A program made the position numbers and the translations under genes. The notes under the pieces were generated by a model. It was not told the origin of the DNA. It saw only the letters and a list, made by a program, of their open reading frames with translations, and did not search any database. This document shows, in pieces, positions 15,559 to 24,566 of a DNA stretch of 31,427 nt (positions are counted from its first letter, which is position 1; the number at the start of each line of letters is the position of its first letter). Source of the DNA: CAYXZO01 sp964469505 (GTDB lineage Bacteria > Fidelibacterota > UBA8477 > JABMPR01); NCBI GenBank assembly GCA_964469505.1, contig CAYXZO010000028.1, positions 1-31,427 of the forward strand. Direction: 5' to 3'.

Positions 15559-18087
15559 GTGGATAAGAAAAATGTTTTTCCCGGCTTCAATTTTTGGCCG
15601 GGTCAGGTCACATTTTTTATAAACCCATTATTGATATGGTTGGCTTGTTTCAGTTTTGTCTCAGGACAGGATAGCCTACAGATCGGGCGGGGATGGTTGG
15701 AGGGTCGAGTGGTGGACGCTATTACTGGTCAACCTTTGCCAGGCTCTGAAATTATTGTTCTGCAGATTGGTCTGGGCGCAGTTGCAGATACAAATGGGCG
15801 TTACCTATTGGCTAGGGTTCCTACGGGTAGCCACAGCATCCAAGCCCGGATGATGGGCTACCGGCCGCAGACATTACCGCAGGTGGAAATAATGGCCGGT
15901 CGGGTACGAGAGCTAAATTTCTACCTGGTCCCGACTGTCTTGAAAGGTAAGCAGGTGGAAATTTCTGGAGGATATTTTTCACCTTTGGGTAAGACCAAGT
16001 TTATGCACCGGAGAGTCGATCAAGCAGAGATTGAAACCGATCCGGCGGGTGCTTACGATGTAATGCAGATGATGCAATCCTTGCCAGCTGTAGTATCGAC
16101 CACTGATCAAAGTAATGAGGTAATTGTGCGCGGTGGTGCTCCGGGAGAGAATCTGTTTGTTATGGATCATTTGGATGTGTTATATCCGGTGCATTTCCCA
16201 CAGCAAGGTTATGGTGGTGGGCCGATTACATTAATCAACTCAGATTTCGTCGATCATATAGATTTCTATGCTGGTGCCTTTGATACTCGTTATGGTGAAC
16301 GCTTATCTTCGGTGATGGATGTGTCATTACGGGAAGGTAATCGGCTGAAGCACCAGGGAAAGATTGGAATAAACATGGCGGGATTTGGCATTGAAGCCGA
16401 GGGGCCGTACGGATCCGCCGGGAGTTACCTCTTTGCTGTCGAACGCTCTTTCCTTGATCTTGTTATTCGTAGTACCGGCTTCACTGCCGTTCCTGAGTAT
16501 TGGACTACACAAGCCAAGCTGACCAGATCTGTCGGAAGATCCGGGAAGCTTATGTTGAACTTTTTGGGCGGCTGGGATGCTATAAAGTTGGAAAACGAAT
16601 CGAGCCCCATTTCACGGGGTGTAGAAAATGTAGCTTATAACAGCCATGAAAACACATCGGGAATAACATATAAACAACTTTTGGGTAATTCGGGCTATAT
16701 AGTTACATCCCTGGGCTTAAGTCAATCTGAGATGGATATCGATGTCTACCGGATTAAGGAAGATTCCAGCGATATCACTATTTTCCATGAACGTCCCCGA
16801 GAACAAGAATTGACTTTTAAATTTGATTTAACTCACCGTTTCCCTAGCCAACGTCATCGGCTGGATGTGGGCCTGTTGGCTAAAAGAGTAATGCTGAACT
16901 TATATAATCATATTTACCCGGATACCGTTTTTCTTTGGGGGTACCGTTTTAATCCTGATGAGCCTCCCAGGATGGTGGATTCCCTGACCTTTTGGAACGA
17001 AGTATTTGAAAATGATGACGTTGAACCCGTGCCATTGGGGATTTACTATACTGTGACCGATTCCACTACTCACAGATCTTTGACTTTCAATAGGTTGGCC
17101 TTTTATCTCCAATTCCATCATTCCCTAGGTCAAGGGGTTAATCTTTTATGGGGACTCAGATGGGAAGAGAGCCTCTTGTCCAGGCAAGCTCATTGGAGTC
17201 CGCGAGTCAGTCTTACCTGGCATGCAGCTCCAAAACTAGAATTCCACATAGCTGGGGGGCGTTATTACCAGGGGCCTGCAAACGCTTTACTTACCCATAT
17301 GGAGCGGCCGCCGGCATCGCTTAAGGATTATTATGCTGACCAAATAACCATTGGCCTCGAGTACCGACCGCGGAGCGATATGCGCATAACCTGGGAATTG
17401 TACGCTAAAGAATTTAATAATAAACCCATCCGCGAGCGTTTGAAGAATCCGGTAACCGGGGCTGACAGTCTGGGAGATTTCGTTAATGAGGGACGAGGAA
17501 GGTCCAGGGGCATCGAATTCTATTGGCAGAAGCACTTTGCCAATAATTGGTATGCGATTGCCAGCTATTCATATTCCAAAGCGGAGGGTTTTGATTCTAG
17601 AGACCCTACGGGTAAAACCACATTTCCCTGGGATTATGATTATGGGCACACCTACTCATTAATTGGTGGTTATAAGATAATTTTTCGAAATTTTAGCTGG
17701 TATGGGGCATATAAAGAAAGTCTATGGTCTAAGTTACTTTCCTGGTTACCGTTCATGCCCTCTGACGAATACGAAATTAGCTTCCGGTTGAGATATCAAG
17801 GAGGAAGACCCTACACTCCAAAAATATTTGATCCGACGTTAAGGCGCTGGAATATTTATCCTTATCAGCAGCTTAACACTGAGCGCTTTGATTTTTATCG
17901 TCGCTTTGACATAATGCTGCGTCAAAGATTCTATTTTGATCGCATCAATCTAGTTGCCTTTTGGGATATTATGAATGTCTTCAATCGCGATAACCCCTGG
18001 GACTATGTTTATAAAGATGATGGTCATAAAATATTAGCATTGCAATATAAGACTTTTCCAGTAGGGGGAGTCGTGCTTGAATTTTAA
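15559..18087 (+). CDS. TonB-dependent outer-membrane receptor with carboxypeptidase-like N-terminal domain
   Basis: This 842-residue outer-membrane protein starts at a GTG. A signal peptide-like stretch (about 18-36, ending VSGQ) precedes a CarboxypepD_reg-like domain (about 47-125, LEGRVVDAITGQPLPGSEII). The plug domain follows (about 140-255, with NEVIVRGGAPGENLFVMD and the segment YAGAFDTRYGERLSSVMDV), then a roughly 22-strand barrel ending in VVLEF with C-terminal Phe, as expected for BAM recognition. Such receptors import siderophores, vitamins, metals or glycans using TonB energy. No SusD partner, TonB box or cognate periplasmic binding protein is visible, so the substrate is unknown. 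It is the third gene of an operon with a membrane protein and an HTH_34 regulator. Confidence 0.9.
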   Translation: MDKKNVFPGFNFWPGQVTFFINPLLIWLACFSFVSGQDSLQIGRGWLEGRVVDAITGQPLPGSEIIVLQIGLGAVADTNGRYLLARVPTGSHSIQARMMGYRPQTLPQVEIMAGRVRELNFYLVPTVLKGKQVEISGGYFSPLGKTKFMHRRVDQAEIETDPAGAYDVMQMMQSLPAVVSTTDQSNEVIVRGGAPGENLFVMDHLDVLYPVHFPQQGYGGGPITLINSDFVDHIDFYAGAFDTRYGERLSSVMDVSLREGNRLKHQGKIGINMAGFGIEAEGPYGSAGSYLFAVERSFLDLVIRSTGFTAVPEYWTTQAKLTRSVGRSGKLMLNFLGGWDAIKLENESSPISRGVENVAYNSHENTSGITYKQLLGNSGYIVTSLGLSQSEMDIDVYRIKEDSSDITIFHERPREQELTFKFDLTHRFPSQRHRLDVGLLAKRVMLNLYNHIYPDTVFLWGYRFNPDEPPRMVDSLTFWNEVFENDDVEPVPLGIYYTVTDSTTHRSLTFNRLAFYLQFHHSLGQGVNLLWGLRWEESLLSRQAHWSPRVSLTWHAAPKLEFHIAGGRYYQGPANALLTHMERPPASLKDYYADQITIGLEYRPRSDMRITWELYAKEFNNKPIRERLKNPVTGADSLGDFVNEGRGRSRGIEFYWQKHFANNWYAIASYSYSKAEGFDSRDPTGKTTFPWDYDYGHTYSLIGGYKIIFRNFSWYGAYKESLWSKLLSWLPFMPSDEYEISFRLRYQGGRPYTPKIFDPTLRRWNIYPYQQLNTERFDFYRRFDIMLRQRFYFDRINLVAFWDIMNVFNRDNPWDYVYKDDGHKILALQYKTFPVGGVVLEF

Positions 18088-18306
18088 AGTGATAGGATTG
18101 GAATAATGACGAATTCATAGGACCGCTTGGCCCCTGAAACAATATAGTAAAACACTCCTCAATATAGTGAAAGTTTCAAAAAGGCGGCAAAGCCCTATTG
18201 GAAAACTTATGGAGAACAATTCAACTACTGAGTAAAATCTAATTTATGTATTATTACTCAGTGCTCCTCATCAATTTCTAGAACAAGAAGCAGCATCCGC
18301 GGTACT
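18088..18306. other. Convergent intergenic region with inverted repeat
   Basis: This spacer separates the receptor (+) and porin-like (-) genes. ACTGAGTAA (18227-18235) and TTACTCAGT (18254-18262) form a perfect 9-bp inverted repeat with an 18-base loop. It is AT-rich with no clean T-run, so it is a weak bidirectional terminator candidate at best. No gene is visible. Confidence 0.4.
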
Positions 18307-19464
18307 TTATTTAAATTCCCAAACGAAAGTCAAAGTACCTATCAGGTCATCTTTAGGTCTAGAAGCATCGTTGAAGCGGTAAATATAAGAGTCTCCGCTG
18401 TCTTTAATGATATCATAACTGGAGCCACTTGTAGGCTCCTCCCAAAAAGAATACCGACTTGAGTTTTGATAGAAATATAGATTTGGTATTAAATGAACTG
18501 CGGGGTGTGGTCGATAATCGAAGCCGACGATAATCACACTGGTTTCGCTTTGACTGAGCTTGACATTGGGGTCTAAATAATCATATCTCAGCAAAATAGA
18601 AGCGTTCGATTTCAGCCTATATTTTACAAAGATTGACAGAGCACTCATTTTCAGATTAGTTAAAACTGAATCGTAGTGGGTCCAGTCCAGGCCATCTCTC
18701 AAGTAGTAATATTCCGCTCCGGCTGCAAATTTCCCAATTTGATGACCGCCGAATATTTTATAAGTGTAAATGGATCGGCCTTTACCACCTTTATGCGGTT
18801 CGTAGTCCAGATACAACTCCACTATTGACCGAGGCTGAAGAATAGAAATTGATAAGTAAACTTTCTTCCATCTGTCTCTTTCGGAATTATAAAGATAATA
18901 GTTGCTTCCGTTGCCCAGAACAAAATGGTAAGCCATTAAACCGCTCAATAGAGTTCCTTTTAACGCAATACCCATGTCTGAATAACCAGAATGATTGGGA
19001 ATACCGGCAACAGCCTCGAAACTTTCCCAGACCGTTGCAGCCAGCCCACGATAGGCCCACCAATCCTCTGATGCTTCCCAGGTTGGTGTGCGAATTACCC
19101 CCACTTGTAGTACTGACCCCGGTAATAATCCATGCCACTGGAGATTAGCTTCCCTTACGAACAAGTTCAGAGATACTCTAAGAGAAGCACTCGCTAAATC
19201 ATGATCTAGCCAGCCAAATCCATGATATAGGTCGGTCTGAAATCGTACGGAAAACTGAGATGATATTTCGCGATCGAAGGTGATATAGAAACGGCGAAAA
19301 CGAAAACCATTGGTACGTCCGTCGGTGCGGGGGCCGTCCTTGGAAATGTCGTGGGTATAGTCGAAATAGGCTTCGCCGCTTATGGAGGATTTTTGATTCG
19401 CCAAGGTCATACCTGTCCGGAGCAATATCACCGCTATCAATAGCCTTGATAAACTTTTGAACAT
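18307..19464 (-). CDS. Porin-like outer-membrane beta-barrel protein
   Basis: This 385-residue protein has a signal peptide (MFKSLSRLLIAVILLRTGMTLA, cleavage near residue 22) and then alternating amphipathic strands rich in aromatics and Tyr, such as NGFRFRRFYITFDREISSQF and ASILLRYDYLD. This is typical of the OprO/OprP-like or generic porin barrel class in FCB bacteria. I chose the ATG at 19464 because it starts the signal peptide and has GGAAAGGA upstream; an in-frame extension of 25 residues upstream is basic and lacks a site. It faces the TonB-receptor operon convergently and is probably transcribed alone. The substrate is unknown. Confidence 0.75.
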   Translation of the reverse strand: MFKSLSRLLIAVILLRTGMTLANQKSSISGEAYFDYTHDISKDGPRTDGRTNGFRFRRFYITFDREISSQFSVRFQTDLYHGFGWLDHDLASASLRVSLNLFVREANLQWHGLLPGSVLQVGVIRTPTWEASEDWWAYRGLAATVWESFEAVAGIPNHSGYSDMGIALKGTLLSGLMAYHFVLGNGSNYYLYNSERDRWKKVYLSISILQPRSIVELYLDYEPHKGGKGRSIYTYKIFGGHQIGKFAAGAEYYYLRDGLDWTHYDSVLTNLKMSALSIFVKYRLKSNASILLRYDYLDPNVKLSQSETSVIIVGFDYRPHPAVHLIPNLYFYQNSSRYSFWEEPTSGSSYDIIKDSGDSYIYRFNDASRPKDDLIGTLTFVWEFK

Positions 19465-20164
19465 TTTGTTGCTATCCTTTCCGTTCTTTGATTTTACCCT
19501 AGACTTAAGATGAATTGAAACCCCTGGAATTGTGTACAAACTTGTCCTCGATCATTAGACGGCTGGTTTGTAATGGAATCGGCCATATAGCTGAGGAATG
19601 GTTTCTTCCATTCCCGTAGTACTACAAACCTCCGTTTCCCTGTCCACGAAATAGTGAACTCGTAAAAATCCCCCCCTTAGGACCGCTTAGCTTCCGCACA
19701 AATTCATAACTACGGTAAATTTTCGGGAAATAGTTCCAGGTTTGCAAGTTTCTAAATTGCGGATAGGGGGTTCTGGTTTTTATAAAGCGCTATTGCGAAA
19801 AATTTCACGATTGCATCTCATTACTATTTATCACCCACCTGACCAGATTGGGATGAGCCGGATCCCATTGACCTCCAGACCTCTTGCACTTTTTTAGACA
19901 ACTACTCGATACTGATTTCAATCGCGAGGGGACTGCTCCCATGGCCTTAGACCCGCTGTTTCTAACATTATAGTCTAATCGCCACCTTACTTTAATGTAC
20001 CTATGTACCGTGATCCCTGTACTCCTCGTTCCTTTTACGTTTTTTATCCGGCTTTTGCCCATTACTAGTTTCCAATACTCTACTTGCAACATTATGCCGT
20101 GCCTGACAAGTTATCCGCCAAAGCTCACCTCCACTTGGGGGGGCTAAAATAGGGGAGAATAAGA
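19465..20164. other. Long intergenic region without a supported gene
   Basis: About 700 bases separate the divergent porin-like and amidohydrolase genes. A 95-codon open frame (19805-20092, -) has no ribosome-binding site and no recognised family. The right end carries AGGGGAG before the ATG at 20165. Promoters for both flanking genes must lie here, but I found no convincing -35/-10 pair. I also see no tRNA or transposon ends. Confidence 0.45.
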
Positions 20165-23161
20165 ATGCGGCATGGACGATTTGTAAGAATAATCGGGCTA
20201 TTGTTGGCGGTAGCGGGCTACGGGCAATTGGCGCCCCAAATTGGCTTACGAGACCATACGCCTCATTACTATGCCTTAACCAATGCTCGGGTGTATTACC
20301 AACCGGGACGATATTGGCCTAAAGCGAATATCATCATCAAAGATGGTCGCATTTTAGATGCCGGGCCCAAGGTCAAGCTGCCCCAGGGTGCCAAAATAAT
20401 TGACATGACGGGGAAAACCATCTACGCCGGATTTATAGAGCCATATTTGCCTGTAGGTGTTCCGGATAAAACCAGCACTTCCAACAACCGCCATTGGAAC
20501 CCGGGAGTGCACCCCGAATATATTGCCAGTCCCGATTCTTTAAGTCCCAAGGTTATCAAAGAATTGCGCCGCCTGGGGTTTACCGCCGCTTTGTTAGTGC
20601 CGAATAAAGGTATTTTCAGGGGCCGCAGCAAACTCATCAGCCTTGCCGGCAAGGAAGCCGAAGCGACCCTGCCGGCTCGTGAAACGGAGTGGATCAAATT
20701 TGAACATGGCAAGTGGGGAGACACTTACCCCAATTCATTGCTGGGAGCCGTGGCTCTGGTGCGGCAAACATTTTACGATGCCCAGTGGTATGCCCAAGCT
20801 CAAGCCATCTATTCCAAGTATCCTGAGTACAACAAACGTCCCCAAATAGACGATGCGGTGGCCTATCTGGCTGATCACGAGGGCAAAAAACTTCCCTTCG
20901 TTTGGATAACTACCGAAGAACAGGGAGCTCTGCGGGTAGGAAAAATTGCTCGCGAATTTAACCTGCCCCTCAATTTTCTGGGATCAGGCTATGAGTATCG
21001 TCGGCTAACAGATATAAAGCGACTGAAACCTTTTATCATCTTGCCCTTGAATTTTCCAGCTCCACCGGATGTAAGCACGACTGAGCGGGCTCTGACGGTT
21101 CCTTTGGCAGCCCTACGCCATTGGGATATGGCGCCGGATAATCCCCGGTTATTAGCTGAAGCAAACCTCCACTTCGCTTTGACAAGCGCACGTTTAAAAA
21201 AGCGTGAAGACTTTCGCAATAATCTGGAGCGCGCCATCATCCGCGGACTTTCACCCAAGGCTGCCCTGGCAAGCTTGACCACAGAACCAGCCCGCTTTTT
21301 AGGTGTAGATAAATTGTTGGGGAGCATTGAGGCCGGAAAGCTGGCTTACCTCACCGTTTGTGACGGCGAATATTGGGAAGCGGGCACGGAAGTCCTGGAA
21401 GTCTGGATTGAAGGGCAGCGAATTCCAGTGGTGGAACTGCCCAAGCAGGATATACGGGGCCAATGGAGATGTGATAAGGGTATTTTGAAAGGGGCCAGCC
21501 TTCGTTTACGGGGGCGTCCCAGCCAGCCCCGGGGATCCATCGCCTTAGATACATTAAACTTGAAGCTACATCATTTCAGTTATTTCGAACCGCAAGTTTC
21601 ATTCACTTTTAGAATGCCCCCCAAGGCTTCCGAAGAGGGGGGAGTTTACCGCTTTGAAGGGCTAATTTCGGAAAACCTTCTGAGCGGATCACTGTACTCC
21701 CCGGACGGCAAAGTTCAGTCTCTGGTTTTTCGCTTTGAAAAGAAACTGAAATCTGAAATTCGGCCTAAAGACGAGAAAGCGATCTCTTTCCCCGTCCGTT
21801 ATCCTGAAGGCGCTTTTGGATTGCCGGGTTATCCCAAACAACCGCAAACTCTGATGGTGAAGAATGCCGAAATCTGGACTAGCGGTCCCAGGGGCATCTT
21901 GAAAAATGCGGATATGTTGGTGGTTAAGGGGCGCATTGAGAAAATAGGGGTGGGGCTGAAGATTCCCCGTAACGCCCGGATTATTGATGCACGCGGTAAA
22001 GTTGTTACACCTGGTATAATCGATTGCCATTCTCATACGGCTCTTTTTGCCGTTAATGAAGGCTCCCATGCCGTCACAAGTGAGGTGCGCATCCAGGATG
22101 TGTTAAATGCTGATGATGTTTCCATTTATCGGGAATTGGCGGGGGGAGTTACCACCATCCATACGCTCCACGGCTCGGCGAATCCCATTGGGGGCCAGAA
22201 CGCTATTATCAAGCTGCGCTGGGGTCAACCGCCGGAAGGGTTGATTTTTAAAAAAGCTCCGCCCACGTTGAAATTGGCTCTGGGAGAGAATGTCAAACAG
22301 TCCAATTGGGGGGACAAATACACTACGCGCTATCCCCAGACCCGCATGGGCGTGGAGCAGATTATCCGAGATGCTTTGGAAGCGGCCCGGGATTATCAGC
22401 AGCGTTGGCAGGCGTATCGCAAAGCTCGTCATCGCAAACGCTTGATTCCGCCCCGCAAAGATTTGCAATTGGAAGCGCTGTCGGAGATTCTGGATGGTAA
22501 ACGCTTTGCCCATCCTCACAGTTACCGTCAAGATGAAATCTTAGCCCTAATCCGGGTTGCTGATGATTACGGATTTAAAATCGCCGCCTTTCAGCACGTT
22601 CTGGAAGGCTACAAAATCGCGGAGGCCATTGCCGCGCACGGGGCCGGCGCCTCCACCTTTTCTGACTGGTGGGCATACAAATTTGAGGTGTACGATGCCA
22701 TCCCTTACAACGCGGCTCTGATGAACGCCGTGGGAGTGAATGTTTCTTTGAATTCCGACAGCCGCGAATTAGCCCGCAGGCTGAATTTGGAAGCTGCTAA
22801 GGCGGTAAAATACGGGGACTTAAGCCCGGAGGAAGCTTTTAAGATGGTAACGATAAATCCCGCCCGCCAATTGAAAATTGACAAGTATGTGGGCAGCTTG
22901 GAAGTGGGGAAGGATGCCGATTTCGTTATCTGGAGTGGCAACCCCATGGACACTAAAACGGTTTGCGAACAAACCTGGATTGATGGGCGCTTGTATTTCA
23001 GCCGTAAACGTGATGAACAATTCCGTGAGCGTACAACTCGAGAAAGACGCCGGCTGATACAGAAAATTCTACAATGGGAGTTGGGTACTAAGGATCAGGC
23101 GCCAGCTGGGGAAGAGAAAAAGACGGCGCCAAAGGGCACTGAAGGAAAGGAGGTGCAGTAA
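20165..23161 (+). CDS. Secreted tandem amidohydrolase-fold protein (degenerate N-terminal, intact C-terminal domain)
   Basis: This 998-residue protein has a hydrophobic N-terminal segment (about 8-24) consistent with export. Two amidohydrolase units follow. The first (about 35-425) has the entry pattern ALTNARVYYQ...AKIIDMTGKTIYAGFIEP and the closing pattern LLGSIEAGKLAYLTVCDG, but lacks the HxH metal motif where PGxxDxHxH is expected. A linker domain (about 426-555) precedes the second unit (about 560-960), which has H622-S-H624 in IDCHSHTALF, H-rich segments further on (FQHVLEGYK), SLNSDSRE with a candidate metal Asp, and the closing pattern VGSLEVGKDADFVIWSG. The family hydrolyses amide or related bonds (imidazolonepropionase, dipeptidase and dihydroorotase relatives); the substrate is unknown. 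Its stop overlaps the next gene's ATG by one base (TAATG). Confidence 0.88.
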   Translation: MRHGRFVRIIGLLLAVAGYGQLAPQIGLRDHTPHYYALTNARVYYQPGRYWPKANIIIKDGRILDAGPKVKLPQGAKIIDMTGKTIYAGFIEPYLPVGVPDKTSTSNNRHWNPGVHPEYIASPDSLSPKVIKELRRLGFTAALLVPNKGIFRGRSKLISLAGKEAEATLPARETEWIKFEHGKWGDTYPNSLLGAVALVRQTFYDAQWYAQAQAIYSKYPEYNKRPQIDDAVAYLADHEGKKLPFVWITTEEQGALRVGKIAREFNLPLNFLGSGYEYRRLTDIKRLKPFIILPLNFPAPPDVSTTERALTVPLAALRHWDMAPDNPRLLAEANLHFALTSARLKKREDFRNNLERAIIRGLSPKAALASLTTEPARFLGVDKLLGSIEAGKLAYLTVCDGEYWEAGTEVLEVWIEGQRIPVVELPKQDIRGQWRCDKGILKGASLRLRGRPSQPRGSIALDTLNLKLHHFSYFEPQVSFTFRMPPKASEEGGVYRFEGLISENLLSGSLYSPDGKVQSLVFRFEKKLKSEIRPKDEKAISFPVRYPEGAFGLPGYPKQPQTLMVKNAEIWTSGPRGILKNADMLVVKGRIEKIGVGLKIPRNARIIDARGKVVTPGIIDCHSHTALFAVNEGSHAVTSEVRIQDVLNADDVSIYRELAGGVTTIHTLHGSANPIGGQNAIIKLRWGQPPEGLIFKKAPPTLKLALGENVKQSNWGDKYTTRYPQTRMGVEQIIRDALEAARDYQQRWQAYRKARHRKRLIPPRKDLQLEALSEILDGKRFAHPHSYRQDEILALIRVADDYGFKIAAFQHVLEGYKIAEAIAAHGAGASTFSDWWAYKFEVYDAIPYNAALMNAVGVNVSLNSDSRELARRLNLEAAKAVKYGDLSPEEAFKMVTINPARQLKIDKYVGSLEVGKDADFVIWSGNPMDTKTVCEQTWIDGRLYFSRKRDEQFRERTTRERRRLIQKILQWELGTKDQAPAGEEKKTAPKGTEGKEVQ

Positions 23162-24462
23162 TGCGGCGGCTATCATTGCTTTTACTAAGCCTGGTCTGCC
23201 TTTATGCCTCCACTCCGATTCCCGCTCCATCCCAGGCCCATCCCATTTTGCTGAGAGGGGGCCACATATTTCCGATCCATGGTCCGGATTTCATCGGAGA
23301 ATTGCTGTTCGATAAAGGCAAAATCGTAGCCCTTGGTAACAATCTGACAATTCCTGAAGGTACCGAGGTTATTAATATTGAAGGCTTGCGCGTTTATCCG
23401 GGGTTGATCGCAGCGTCTACCACTATGGGTTTGGTGGAGATCAATGCGGTGCGCGCCACTCGGGATGTGCAGGAAGTGGGCCGGTTGAATCCTAATGTGC
23501 GCGCTGAAAGAGCTTATAATCCTGATTCAGAACTCCTCCCGGTGGCTCGTTCCAATGGAATTCTTTTGGCCCATGTAATACCCCAAGGGTCAGGCATGGC
23601 CGGGTTGTCGGCCGTGATGATGCTGGACGGCTGGACCTGGGAAAGCTGTACTCTGAAAGCGCCGGTAGGTCTACATATTCACTGGCCCCGGGTGACCATT
23701 CCCGATAATCCCCTCAAACCGGGTCAGACTAAAAAGGCCCGGGAGAATCGGGATAAAACCTTGAAATCCTTTACTGAAGCCGTTGAAAATGCCCGGGCCT
23801 ACCTGAAAGCCCGCCGGGCCGGAGAGCAGCAAGTTAAGGATGCCCGCTGGGAAGCCATGCTTCCCGTGGTTGAAGGGAAACTGCCAGTGTTTATCCACGC
23901 CCAGGAGTTGGGACAGATAAAATCGGCCGTATTATGGGCTGAAGAGCAAGATTTGAAGCCGGTAATCGTTGGGGGAGCGGATGCCTGGCGGCTTACTGAT
24001 TTTTTAAAATCCCATCAGGTGCCGGTGATTTACGAGAATGTATTGAATTTGCCTCTCCGCCCAGATGAGCCTTACGATCTGCGATTTGCGGCGCCGGCCA
24101 AGTTATATCGAGCAGGGGTGAAATTCTGCATTGCAGCTTCATCTAATACTTTTGAAGCCCCCCATCAGCGCAATGTACCATATGAAGCTGCCATGGCCAT
24201 GGCCTTCGGGCTACCTCCCGAGGAGGCCTTGCGGAGTATTACATTATCGGCGGCTGAAATATTAGGGGTGGCGAATCGGGTAGGCAGTTTGGAAGTCGGT
24301 AAAGATGCTACCCTGATTGTGACAGATGGAGATATTTTACAGATTCCAACGCATGTCAAAATGGCTTTCATCCAGGGACGGAAGGTTGATCTTAATGACC
24401 GGCACAAGCAATTATATCAGAAATACAAGACAAAGTACCAACAATTGGGTATAATCAAGTAA
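23161..24462 (+). CDS. Secreted amidohydrolase-fold protein lacking the HxH motif
   Basis: This 433-residue protein begins with a signal peptide (MRRLSLLLLSLVCLYASTPI...). It has the amidohydrolase composite beta-domain at both ends (RGGHIFPIHG ... LRVYPGLIAAST near 30-85; VGSLEVGKDATLIVTDGDIL near 375-395). At the metal-binding entry, where active members read PGxIDxHxH, it reads PGLIAASTTMG, so the first His pair is absent. A-S-S-N-T-F at the end resembles the degenerate position of the metal Asp. It probably has no classical binuclear metal site and may be a non-catalytic partner of the coupled upstream protein. ATG overlaps that gene's TAA; the ribosome-binding site AAGGAGGTG at 23147-23155 lies inside its end. 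Family assignment is firm; the role is inferred. Confidence 0.87.
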   Translation: MRRLSLLLLSLVCLYASTPIPAPSQAHPILLRGGHIFPIHGPDFIGELLFDKGKIVALGNNLTIPEGTEVINIEGLRVYPGLIAASTTMGLVEINAVRATRDVQEVGRLNPNVRAERAYNPDSELLPVARSNGILLAHVIPQGSGMAGLSAVMMLDGWTWESCTLKAPVGLHIHWPRVTIPDNPLKPGQTKKARENRDKTLKSFTEAVENARAYLKARRAGEQQVKDARWEAMLPVVEGKLPVFIHAQELGQIKSAVLWAEEQDLKPVIVGGADAWRLTDFLKSHQVPVIYENVLNLPLRPDEPYDLRFAAPAKLYRAGVKFCIAASSNTFEAPHQRNVPYEAAMAMAFGLPPEEALRSITLSAAEILGVANRVGSLEVGKDATLIVTDGDILQIPTHVKMAFIQGRKVDLNDRHKQLYQKYKTKYQQLGIIK

Positions 24463-24566
24463 GTTTAAAATTATAACAGCTCCATATATCGCTTTATTCC
24501 ATTACGTTATAGCCTACTGCAGGGCAATTAACTTCATCTTTGGTGCGTTTGATATTAGTATGTTTT

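Noticed and set aside
18119..19694. Near-identical short segments TAGGACCGCTTGGC and TAGGACCGCTTAGC flanking the porin-like gene
   Set aside because: Only about 14 bases with one mismatch, in direct orientation, without transposase or terminal inverted repeats; not enough to call a mobile element.
19805..20092. 95-codon minus-strand open frame between porin and amidohydrolase genes
   Set aside because: No Shine-Dalgarno, no family resemblance, and it sits in a promoter-bearing divergent spacer.
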